Position numbers and translations under genes: made by a program. From Thermoplasmata archaeon (GTDB lineage: Archaea > Thermoplasmatota > Thermoplasmata > Lutacidiplasmatales > UBA184), in the NCBI GenBank assembly GCA_030043255.1, contig JASHYB010000064.1, forward strand, positions 1 to 12,839: a stretch of DNA of 12,839 bases, read 5' to 3'. The notes beneath the pieces were generated by a model that worked only from the letters and a program-made list of their open reading frames with translations, was not told where the DNA came from and made no database searches. Below, one piece after another: positions 1 through 6,021 of this stretch. Every line of letters starts with the position of its first letter. Position 1 is the first letter of the stretch.

Positions 1-825
1 ACGGCCGCCGAGGCGAAGGAGCGCAAGGCGTTCGTGGTGTACTTCGACATCTCCTCGAAGACCCCCTGGGTCCTGAAGGGCCTCGCCGCGGCGTTCGAGA
101 AGAGCGCGAAGGACGGCGGCCACGTGAAGATGCTGGGCGCGCCGGCCTGGCTGCGGGCGGTTAGCACGATTGCGAAGACCAAGGGCAACGCCTACGACCC
201 GAAGGAGGCCGGCCGTCGCATCGGCGAAGCCCTGAACGCCGCCGCCCCGTCGTTCCTCCTCCTCAACGACCTCCACAACCTCGCCGACACCCAGGAGGTC
301 GACCTGTTCGCCAAGACCTTGGAGCAGGTGACGACGGTGATCAAGCCCGGGGTGCTCGTCATGGTCGGCTGCTACGCCAGCTACCTGGCCTGGCTCACCG
401 CGAACGAGCCGGCGTTCGCTTCCCGGGTGAACCGGGTGATCCAGCTCGCCTCGCTCACGGACGACGAAGCTCGGCTGGTGCTCGCCAAGAAGCTGCTGGC
501 CAAGCGGATCGTTGAGGAGCTGGAGCCGACCTACCCGTTCGACCGGGAGGCGGTGGTCGAACTGAACCGGGCCTCGCGGGGGAACCCCCGGCGGCTGTTC
601 GAGCTCGCCGATACCGTGCTGGAAAAGGCGGTCGCGCTCAAGGCCTACCAGGTCGATGGGGACTTCGTCCGGGCCACCCTGCCGGCCCGAGCGAGCGCGG
701 CTCCCAGCCATCCTCCGGCCTGGCAGGAGACCGAGACCGCCGAGTCCACGGACGACGCCTCCGGAGCGCCGCCGGACGCGGCCTCTGCCGCCCGGCCGGC
801 TCGGCGCTCGTTCTGGGGCCGATAG
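1..825 (+). CDS. AAA+ ATPase of the ORC1/Cdc6 or TniB/ExeA kind, C-terminal part (5' end outside window)
   Basis: The reading frame is open from the first base, so the N-terminus with the Walker A loop lies outside the window; the GTG at 34 is an internal valine, not a believable start. What is visible fits the second half of an AAA+ domain: a Walker B-like strand FLLLNDLHNL (about residues 83-92 of the visible part), a sensor-1-like strand VLVMVGCYASYL, a segment ending RVNRVIQLASLTDDEA that resembles the arginine-containing region before the lid, and a lid/sensor-2 motif RGNPRRLFELA. The Walker B acidic pair is N-D rather than the usual D-D or D-E, which may affect hydrolysis. A roughly 45-residue Ala/Pro/Ser-rich tail ending SFWGR follows and is probably disordered. 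It converges on the AbrB-PhoU gene with a 16-nt gap. Partner and substrate cannot be read from this fragment. The AAA assignment is fairly sure; the subfamily is inference. Confidence 0.7.
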   Translation, partial: TAAEAKERKAFVVYFDISSKTPWVLKGLAAAFEKSAKDGGHVKMLGAPAWLRAVSTIAKTKGNAYDPKEAGRRIGEALNAAAPSFLLLNDLHNLADTQEVDLFAKTLEQVTTVIKPGVLVMVGCYASYLAWLTANEPAFASRVNRVIQLASLTDDEARLVLAKKLLAKRIVEELEPTYPFDREAVVELNRASRGNPRRLFELADTVLEKAVALKAYQVDGDFVRATLPARASAAPSHPPAWQETETAESTDDASGAPPDAASAARPARRSFWGR

Positions 826-841
826 AGGCTCGGGCCCCGGG

Positions 842-1849
842 CTAGCTCGCCTCGGGACTCATCGAGACCGCCAGGTCGATCGCTTCCTCGGCGATCTCCG
901 AGGCGTACACGGCCGTCCGTCCGAGACTGTCGACGATCGTGCCGAGCGCCAGGAGCGACGGCCCCCGCCGAGCGGCCACGCGGGCGGCCAGGCCGTCGAT
1001 CAGCTTCTGGTGCTCGACCCGGGCGTCGATCGCCTCGTTCGCCGCCTCGAGGTTCTTGGTGATGAGGGCGTTGAACGCCTTGTCGAGGATGGCGACCGCG
1101 GAGGTGCGCGCGGCGACCACCTGCTCCAGCAGCTTGGGGTCGAGGCTCCGCTCGTTCGCCAGCGTCGCGCCGCTCGTGGCGATCCGCTGGGCATGCTCGC
1201 CGATCCGTTCCAGCAGCTTGGCGATCAGGCGGTGACCGTGGACCGACAGCGCCCCGGCCCCGTCGGACGGGCCGGCGTGGGCGAGATGGTACTGCTTTGA
1301 GACCATCCAGTACAGGCGATTGACGTCCTGACTGCGCAGCGCCACGTCGTGCGCGGCGTTCTCGCTGCCGCTCTTGAGCGCGCCGACCGCGTCCTCGAGC
1401 ATCGCGCGGACGGTGAGGTGCATGCGGCGCAGGCACTTCTCCGAGCTCAGCTCCGACGGGTCGGAGAGGTCCTGGATCAGGATCGAGTTCTGTGTCTCCT
1501 CGATCACCTCGGGGCCGATGACGAGCCGGCAGAACTCCCGGGCGACCTTGCGGACGAACGGGCCGCGGGCGGGCGAGAAGCGGATCTCGATGAGCCCGAA
1601 GCCGGAGATGTAGGCGCCGATGAGCTTGCGGACGAGGTGCTCGCGCGTCTCCTCGCCCCGCTCGACGAACGATTTGCGGCGGACCACCGGTCGCGTGCCG
1701 CTGCGCAAGCGGATCGACACCGAGCCGTCCCGCTCGGTGTCGACGAACAGGGTGTCGCCGGCCTTGAGCCCCGCGTTCGTCACCCAGCGCTTCGGCAGCG
1801 AAACGAGGAACGTCGACTTGCCCGCCAGCTGGAGCTTGCGTCCTTCCAT
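842..1849 (-). CDS. AbrB domain-PhoU fusion protein, candidate phosphate-responsive transcription regulator
   Basis: The 335-residue protein begins with a SpoVT/AbrB-type swapped-hairpin domain (about residues 1-48: RKLQLAGKSTFLVSLPKRWV, then GLKAGDTLFV), the DNA-binding fold typical of archaeal and bacterial transition-state regulators. The rest is helical and PhoU-like, with two repeats carrying the metal-site type motifs LLERIGEHAQRIA (about 212-224) and VDSLGRTAVYASEIAEEAID (about 306-325). AbrB-PhoU fusions are an archaeal family; PhoU domains sense or relay phosphate-transport status, so a role as regulator of phosphate genes is a reasonable inference. The ATG at 1849 is supported by GAGG four bases upstream and by the intact AbrB domain. 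The gene is monocistronic, on the same strand as the pst operon but separated from it by a tRNA and an HNH gene. Its promoter contains a palindrome related to one at pstS, suggesting autoregulation. Domain call strong, DNA target inferred. Confidence 0.88.
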   Translation of the reverse strand: MEGRKLQLAGKSTFLVSLPKRWVTNAGLKAGDTLFVDTERDGSVSIRLRSGTRPVVRRKSFVERGEETREHLVRKLIGAYISGFGLIEIRFSPARGPFVRKVAREFCRLVIGPEVIEETQNSILIQDLSDPSELSSEKCLRRMHLTVRAMLEDAVGALKSGSENAAHDVALRSQDVNRLYWMVSKQYHLAHAGPSDGAGALSVHGHRLIAKLLERIGEHAQRIATSGATLANERSLDPKLLEQVVAARTSAVAILDKAFNALITKNLEAANEAIDARVEHQKLIDGLAARVAARRGPSLLALGTIVDSLGRTAVYASEIAEEAIDLAVSMSPEAS

Positions 1850-1903
1850 AACGCCTCAACCTAGACGCCCGGCCATGCCGTTACGGTGCCTTAAGGATTC
1901 GAG

Positions 1904-1921
1904 CTATAGACTATAGTCATC
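1904..1921 (-). promoter_or_regulatory. promoter of the abrB-phoU gene with palindromic operator candidate
   Basis: An AT-rich island in GC-rich DNA, about 60 nt before the ATG at 1849. It contains the perfect 10-bp palindrome GACTATAGTC (1909-1918) and a second CTATAG (1904-1909), so either TATA could serve as the TATA box and would put the transcript start near 1875-1885. On the + strand, TAGACTATA (1907-1915) is identical to a 9-mer in the pstS promoter. Because the palindrome overlaps the likely TATA box, a protein bound here would be expected to repress. The motif is seen; the promoter and operator roles are inferred. Confidence 0.6.
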
Positions 1922-1948
1922 CCTGCGCTTTACGAACAGTTCATAGAA

Positions 1949-1968
1949 ATCCGGCCCTCGGGCCGGAT
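1949..1968 (-). terminator. perfect hairpin directly at the 3' end of tRNA-Glu, terminator or processing signal
   Basis: Perfect inverted repeat: ATCCGGCCC (1949-1957) and GGGCCGGAT (1960-1968), 9 bp around 2 nt, in practice an 8-bp stem with a 4-nt loop. Read on the minus strand it starts at the discriminator base of the tRNA and is followed by TTTC. This may end the tRNA transcript, guide 3' trimming, or insulate the downstream abrB-phoU promoter. Archaeal termination relies mainly on T-runs, and the run here is short, so its function is uncertain. Confidence 0.5.
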
Positions 1969-2042
1969 GCTCCCGGCGGGATTCGAACCCGCGTTACGGC
2001 GTCGAAGGCGCCGAATCCTTGACCGGACTAGACTACGGGAGC
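1968..2042 (-). tRNA. tRNA-Glu (anticodon TTC), intronless, CCA not encoded
   Basis: The 75-nt minus-strand sequence folds as a complete cloverleaf. The acceptor stem is GCTCCCG paired with CGGGAGC. The D arm is GTCT/GGAT with an 11-nt loop. The anticodon stem is CGGCG/CGCCG. The T arm is GCGGG/CCCGC with loop TTCGAAT. The discriminator is A. The anticodon loop is CCTTCGA, giving TTC at 34-36 and therefore glutamate. The base at position 33 is C, whereas U33 is nearly invariant, a point worth noting. There is no intron, and the bases after the discriminator are TCC, so CCA is added enzymatically. The 5' end lies 16 nt after the stop of the HNH gene on the same strand, and I see no clear TATA box in between, so it may be cotranscribed with, or promoted from within, that gene. 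Confidence 0.9.
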
Positions 2043-2058
2043 ACCACGTCAGGTCGAG

Positions 2059-2406
2059 CTAGCCGTCGACCGCCTTCAAGTGTTCCTTGGCATGGCAGTT
2101 CCTGCAAAGCACAACACACTTTCTGAGCTCCCGCTGGAGCCGCTGGATTCCTGCACCGTTGGTTGCCAGTTCCGATAGTCCGCCCGTCTTCGGCTCATCC
2201 CCGCGATGGTGAAAGTCCAGGCACCGCGGATCCGCCTCTCCGCAACGGATGCAGGTCTGGGTAGTCTTGAGACGCAGGAGAAACTGACGTGCAGAGAGCT
2301 TTCTGCGCCGATTTCTTCTATAGTAGGCGTCCCGGTTGAGTCGGTAGTGACGCCTCAGATAGGCCACGTTGTAGACTCGTCGCTGCTCGGGGTCTTTGAA
2401 GGGCAT
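2059..2406 (-). CDS. small HNH endonuclease
   Basis: A 115-residue protein. Its N-terminal 45 residues are strongly basic with many Tyr and Arg (YLRRHYRLNRDAYYRRNRRR), suited to DNA contact. The second half is a classic zinc-supported HNH domain: CIRC (Cys52, Cys55), LDFHH (about 63-67), a spacer with KTGGLSEL, then LCRNCHAKEH (Cys101, Cys104, His105, His109). Such domains cut DNA through a beta-beta-alpha metal site. The ATG at 2406 is preferred over one at 2460: it has a GGGGTGG-type ribosome site just upstream, and the extra residues of the longer form are low-complexity. Three 60-base lines counted across the gene give 52-62% G+C, against about 73% in a counted line of phoU, suggesting recent arrival. 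It lies between phoU and tRNA-Glu on the same strand. It could be a free-standing homing-type or host-tamed endonuclease; biological target unknown. Confidence 0.85.
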   Translation of the reverse strand: MPFKDPEQRRVYNVAYLRRHYRLNRDAYYRRNRRRKLSARQFLLRLKTTQTCIRCGEADPRCLDFHHRGDEPKTGGLSELATNGAGIQRLQRELRKCVVLCRNCHAKEHLKAVDG

Positions 2407-2520
2407 GACCACCCCTGGCGCTGGCCCAGATGAGGGGGAGGTCGGGGTTGAACAGTGCATCCCGAACCACCCTTCAGGGAACCGGAAGATTGAGTGGCGT
2501 GCGGATTCGACAGGCTCTGT

Positions 2521-3267
2521 CTAACTCGTGGGGGGGTCCGTCGCGGCCGGAGCACCCGGGAGACCGGCCGAGCGCCGCGGAAGGTACTCGCTCCGACGTT
2601 CCCCCGTGATGGCATACACCGCCTTCTCCGCGATCTTGCAGGCGTTGTCGGCGACCCGCTCGAGGTGGCGGGCGCCGAGGAGCATGAAGGCGCGCCGGTC
2701 GCTCTCCGGCCCGCCCTTGCGCAGCAGCTCGATCAGGCGCTTCTGGGCGTCGCGGTGGAGCTCGTCCACCGCCTCGTCCATCGGGAAGACCTCCTTCGCG
2801 CGGGGGGCGTCGCCGGCGAGGAACGCCTCGAGCGCCTGGACGACCATCGCTCGGGCGCGCTCGTCCATCCGGCGGAGGAGCTCCCGGACGTCGGCATCCG
2901 CCGAGTCCTGGCTGCCCGCGGGGTGCCGGGAGAGATCGTAGCCAAGCCGGCCGATCCGGTCGACGCAGTTGGCGATCTTCAGGATCGCCTCCGTCGTCCG
3001 AAGGTCCGGTCCCTCCGGCTGCATCACGGCCACGAGGCGGATCGTCTCGAGCTCGATGTTCAGGTCGTAGCGGTCGAGCGCCGCGTCCCGCGAGGTGACC
3101 GAGCGCGCGAGCTCGGTGTCCCCCTGCAACAGCGCCCGAGTACCGTCGGCGACCATGCCGAGGGCCAGGTCGGCCATCTCCGAGACGTGCTGTTCCAACT
3201 GGGCGAGGTCTCGGTGGTGGTCCTCGATCGTCGCGCGCAGGTCCCGCCGTAGCTCGTCGGGCGTCAT
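2521..3267 (-). CDS. phoU: PhoU phosphate-transport regulator (pst operon)
   Basis: A 248-residue, all-helical protein of usual PhoU length with two three-helix repeats. The first has IANCVDRIGRLGYDLS (about 98-113); the second has the canonical metal-cluster motif ARHLERVADNACKIAEKAVY (about 199-218). PhoU binds the membrane transporter side of Pst and restrains uptake or signalling when phosphate is plentiful. The gene is the last of the operon; its ATG overlaps the pstB stop (ATGA, 3264-3267) and has AGGAAGG five bases upstream, which fixes the start although the frame stays open further 5'. It lacks the AbrB domain of the other PhoU in this window, so it is probably the transporter-associated form. 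The C-terminal 25 residues are Pro/Ala/Arg-rich and likely disordered. Identification is secure. Confidence 0.93.
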   Translation of the reverse strand: MTPDELRRDLRATIEDHHRDLAQLEQHVSEMADLALGMVADGTRALLQGDTELARSVTSRDAALDRYDLNIELETIRLVAVMQPEGPDLRTTEAILKIANCVDRIGRLGYDLSRHPAGSQDSADADVRELLRRMDERARAMVVQALEAFLAGDAPRAKEVFPMDEAVDELHRDAQKRLIELLRKGGPESDRRAFMLLGARHLERVADNACKIAEKAVYAITGERRSEYLPRRSAGLPGAPAATDPPTS

Positions 3268-4040
3268 GCATACCTTCCTGTGATGAACTGCTCCGTGAGC
3301 TTGACCCGCGGCCGCTCGAGGATGTCCGCGGTCGGACCGACCTCGACCAGCTTGCCCGAGTGCAGGAAAGCGATCCGGTCGGAGATCCGGGCCGCCTGAC
3401 CGACGTTGTGCGTGACGAGGACCAGCACGATCTCCTCCTTGAGGCCCTGCAGCGTCGCCTCCACCCGCTGCGTCGCCGCCGGATCCAGCGCGCTGGTCGG
3501 TTCGTCCAGCAGCAGGACACGGGGCCGGACCGCGAGGGCCCGCGCGATGCACAGCCGCTGCTGCTGGCCCCCCGACAGCGACAGCGCGGGTCGGTCCAGC
3601 TCCTCCTTGACCTCCTCCCAGAGCCCCGCCCGCTGGAGCGCCTCGGTCACCGCCGCGTCGACCTCCTCCTCCGGAGCGCCGACGATGCGCAGGCCGAACG
3701 CCGCGTTCTCGAAGATCGACATCGGAAAGACCGTCGGCCGCTGGAAGACCATCCCCATCCGGCGGCGGACGACCACCGGATTCACCGACGGGTCGTAGAT
3801 GTTCTGGCCGAGGTAGCGGACCGCCCCCTCGACGTTCAGCCCGCGGGTGAGCTCGGTCATCCGGTTCAGCGTTCGGACGAACGTGGTCTTGCCGCAGCCG
3901 GACGGGCCGACGACCGCGGTCAGGCTCCGGGCGTGGAAGTCGAGCGAGAGGTGGTCGATCAGGGTCTTGGCCGCGGCGGTGACCGTCAGGTCCTGGACCG
4001 CGACGACCACGTCGGACGGGGCCGCGGGGATGGCGCTCAC
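3264..4040 (-). CDS. pstB: phosphate ABC transporter ATP-binding protein PstB
   Basis: A 258-residue ABC ATPase, typical PstB length, that powers phosphate import from the cytoplasmic face of PstCA. All motifs are visible: Walker A GPSGCGKTT (45-53), Q-loop MVFQRPTVFPMSIFENAAFG (97-116), signature LSGGQQQRLCIARALA (155-170), Walker B VLLLDEPTSALDP (175-187), H-loop histidine (His211 in LVTHN). It ends with the PstB-type tail ITGRYA. The start is GTG at 4040, overlapping the pstA stop as GTGA (4037-4040), with AGGGG eight bases upstream. The frame runs open a long way upstream through pstA and pstC, but that part encodes no recognisable protein. Start and stop overlaps with pstA and phoU imply translational coupling. 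Confidence 0.96.
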   Translation of the reverse strand: MSAIPAAPSDVVVAVQDLTVTAAAKTLIDHLSLDFHARSLTAVVGPSGCGKTTFVRTLNRMTELTRGLNVEGAVRYLGQNIYDPSVNPVVVRRRMGMVFQRPTVFPMSIFENAAFGLRIVGAPEEEVDAAVTEALQRAGLWEEVKEELDRPALSLSGGQQQRLCIARALAVRPRVLLLDEPTSALDPAATQRVEATLQGLKEEIVLVLVTHNVGQAARISDRIAFLHSGKLVEVGPTADILERPRVKLTEQFITGRYA

Positions 4041-4954
4041 TGGAACAGCCCCTGCAGGCGTCGGCGGGAACGCGCCACGATCAGCCGGACGAGGATGTTC
4101 AGCCCGATGACGATGACGAGCAGCAGGAACGCGGCCTGGAACGCGAGGCGGATCGCCGACGGGAGGATGTAGCCGGCCTGGAAGCCGCTCCAGATGTAGA
4201 GCGACAGGGCACTGACGGGCTGGAACAGTCCGGTCGGCGGCAGCTCGACCGCGGTGGTCGTGAGGTAGAGGGGCGCGGTCTCCCCGACCCCGATCGCCAT
4301 CGCGAGGAAGATTCCCCCGAGCACCTGCGGGAACGCGATCGCGCTCGCCACCCGGATGAGGTACTGCCGGGGCCGCGCCCCGGAACCCAGCGCCGCCTCC
4401 CGGATGTGCGGGGGCACTGACCCGTAGGCGATGTCGGTCGCCCGGAAGACGTAGGGGGTCATGAACACCCCGAGCGTGAGACCGGACGCCGCCAGCGACA
4501 GACCCCAGTGGAAGTAGATCACGAACGCGAGATAGCCGAAGAGCCCGACGATGATCGCGGGGGTGCCCACCATGACGTTGGCGGAGATGCGGACCCAGCC
4601 CGCCCACTGGTCGCTCAGGTACTCCGAGGTCACTAGCCCACCCAGGAAACCAAACAGGATCGCCACCCCGGTCGCGACGGCCAGGATGGTCAACGAGCCG
4701 ACCAGGGGCGCGTACAGCCCCCCGGTCGCTCCCGACGGGTTCGTGGTGATCACGGCGACCGTGAAGCCGGGCAGCGCTTGCGACCCGATGTAGTAGAGCA
4801 GCCAGCCGATCGGGACGATCGCGACGGCGAACAGGAGCGGGAGCAGCCAGCCGACCGCCCGGTCGAACGCCACGCGGCGGCGAACGTGGCCGCTCCGGTC
4901 GAGGGTGAGGATGTCCTCCGGCGCCAGGCCGGCGAGGGGGGTGGATGTCGCCAT
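4037..4954 (-). CDS. pstA: phosphate ABC transporter permease PstA
   Basis: A 305-residue integral membrane protein forming half of the phosphate channel with PstC. About six hydrophobic segments are seen (near residues 34-57, 83-108, 127-148, 155-175, 208-230, 270-295). The permease coupling loop is REAALGSGARPRQYLIRVASAIAFPQVLGG (185-214), and it is followed by the PstA-type motif MAIGVGETAPLYLTTTA (219-235). The ATG at 4954 follows the pstC stop by nine bases, with a strong ribosome site. The N-terminal 30 residues are polar and cytoplasmic, and the C-terminus ends with an Arg-rich stretch. Identification is secure from the paired pstC and pstB neighbours and the motifs. Confidence 0.95.
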   Translation of the reverse strand: MATSTPLAGLAPEDILTLDRSGHVRRRVAFDRAVGWLLPLLFAVAIVPIGWLLYYIGSQALPGFTVAVITTNPSGATGGLYAPLVGSLTILAVATGVAILFGFLGGLVTSEYLSDQWAGWVRISANVMVGTPAIIVGLFGYLAFVIYFHWGLSLAASGLTLGVFMTPYVFRATDIAYGSVPPHIREAALGSGARPRQYLIRVASAIAFPQVLGGIFLAMAIGVGETAPLYLTTTAVELPPTGLFQPVSALSLYIWSGFQAGYILPSAIRLAFQAAFLLLVIVIGLNILVRLIVARSRRRLQGLFQ

Positions 4955-4958
4955 ACAG

Positions 4959-4966
4959 CACCTCTA
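4959..4966 (-). promoter_or_regulatory. ribosome binding site of pstA overlapping the pstC stop codon
   Basis: On the minus strand the sequence reads TAGAGGTG, in which the G of the pstC stop TAG is the first base of the Shine-Dalgarno GAGGTG, four bases before the pstA ATG. A ribosome ending pstC therefore sits on the pstA initiation site, favouring equal synthesis of the two permease halves. Confidence 0.75.
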
Positions 4967-6007
4967 CAGGCCGGCCACCTCGGTGTAGGTGCGGCGGATC
5001 ATCCACCGACCGGCGACGTTCACGGCGAGCGTGATCAGGAGCAGGACGATCGCGAGCTCGCAGAGGAAGTGCAGCTCCGTGACCCCCGACGGGTTGAGCT
5101 CCATCGCCGAGTCGATCGACCCGATGATCAGCGAGGCCATCGTGGAGGTCCCGTCGTAGACGTTCGTCGGCAGCTTGGAGGCCTGGTCGATGACCATGAA
5201 CACCGCGACCGTCTCGCCGATGGCGCGACCGAAGCCGAGGAACGCCGCTCCCCACACGCCTCGCTTCGCGTGCGGGACGGCGACCCTGCGGGTGACCTCC
5301 CATCGGGTGGCGCCCAGGGCGAGCCCGCTCTCCCAGAGGTCGCGGGGGACCGCCTGGAGAGCGTCCCGCATCAGCAGCGTGGTGATCGGGAGGATCATCA
5401 GCGTGAGGATGATGATCGCGAGGGCGAGGCCATCCCCCGTCGCGATGAGCGGCAGGGAGGAGTCGTGGGTCGGCTTGAAGCCCGGGATCCAGGCCAGATG
5501 GATGGCCGTCCAGGTGAAGACGTTCTTCCCGAAGAACGGCGCGACGATGAAGTAGCCCCAGATGCCGTAGACGATGCTCGGAATCCCGGCCAGCAGGTCC
5601 ACGACCGGATCGAGGACGGCCGCCAGGAAGCGCGGGAGGTAGGTCGTCGAGGCGATGGCGATCCCGAGCCCGATCACCATCGCGAACAGCAGCGCGGGCA
5701 CCGCGGTGAGGAACGAGCCCGTGACGTAGACGAGGATCCCGTAGTTCGAGACGTCGAGGCCCCAGAACGACCAACCGAAGTCCTGCAAGTCGCTCGCCCG
5801 GAGCAGCGTGAAGACGATCGCCAGCGTCAGAGCGAGCGGGATCAGGGCGAAGGCGAACGGCCACCAGACGAGCCACCGTCGTTGATGGACCACCTCTCCG
5901 GCACCGAGGCTGTCCTGCTGCGGCTCTCCGGAGGGGGCTCCCTGCGAAAGAGGTTCGGGAAGGGGTTGCCGGTCCTCGGCGGGTGGGGGGACCGGCGTCG
6001 TGCTCAC
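4964..6007 (-). CDS. pstC: phosphate ABC transporter permease PstC
   Basis: A 347-residue membrane protein, partner of PstA. A polar Pro/Gln-rich N-terminal extension of about 43 residues precedes the first membrane helix (about 46-69). Further helices lie near 93-120, 137-157, 195-215, 252-273 and 314-335. The coupling loop is ESGLALGATRWEVTRRVAVPHAKRG (226-250), and the family motif GFGRAIGETVAV follows at about 258-269. The segment GIPSIVYGIWGYFIV (141-155) is also typical of PstC. GTG at 6007 is chosen because it lies 14 bases after the pstS stop with AGGG at the junction; the in-frame ATG further up would lie deep inside pstS. Role: transmembrane path for phosphate. Confidence 0.94.
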   Translation of the reverse strand: MSTTPVPPPAEDRQPLPEPLSQGAPSGEPQQDSLGAGEVVHQRRWLVWWPFAFALIPLALTLAIVFTLLRASDLQDFGWSFWGLDVSNYGILVYVTGSFLTAVPALLFAMVIGLGIAIASTTYLPRFLAAVLDPVVDLLAGIPSIVYGIWGYFIVAPFFGKNVFTWTAIHLAWIPGFKPTHDSSLPLIATGDGLALAIIILTLMILPITTLLMRDALQAVPRDLWESGLALGATRWEVTRRVAVPHAKRGVWGAAFLGFGRAIGETVAVFMVIDQASKLPTNVYDGTSTMASLIIGSIDSAMELNPSGVTELHFLCELAIVLLLITLAVNVAGRWMIRRTYTEVAGL

Positions 6008-6021
6008 GGCAACCGCCGACC

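Noticed and set aside
2314..2326. TTCTATAGTAGGC inside the HNH gene as another Pho site
   Set aside because: Only CTATAGT matches, with no palindromic flanks, and it lies in coding sequence.
4041..5876. Long frame extending pstB upstream through pstA and pstC on the same strand (870 codons in total)
   Set aside because: Arg/Pro/Gly-rich translation with no family features; it is a shifted reading of pstA and pstC in GC-rich DNA. Only the part from GTG 4040 is PstB.
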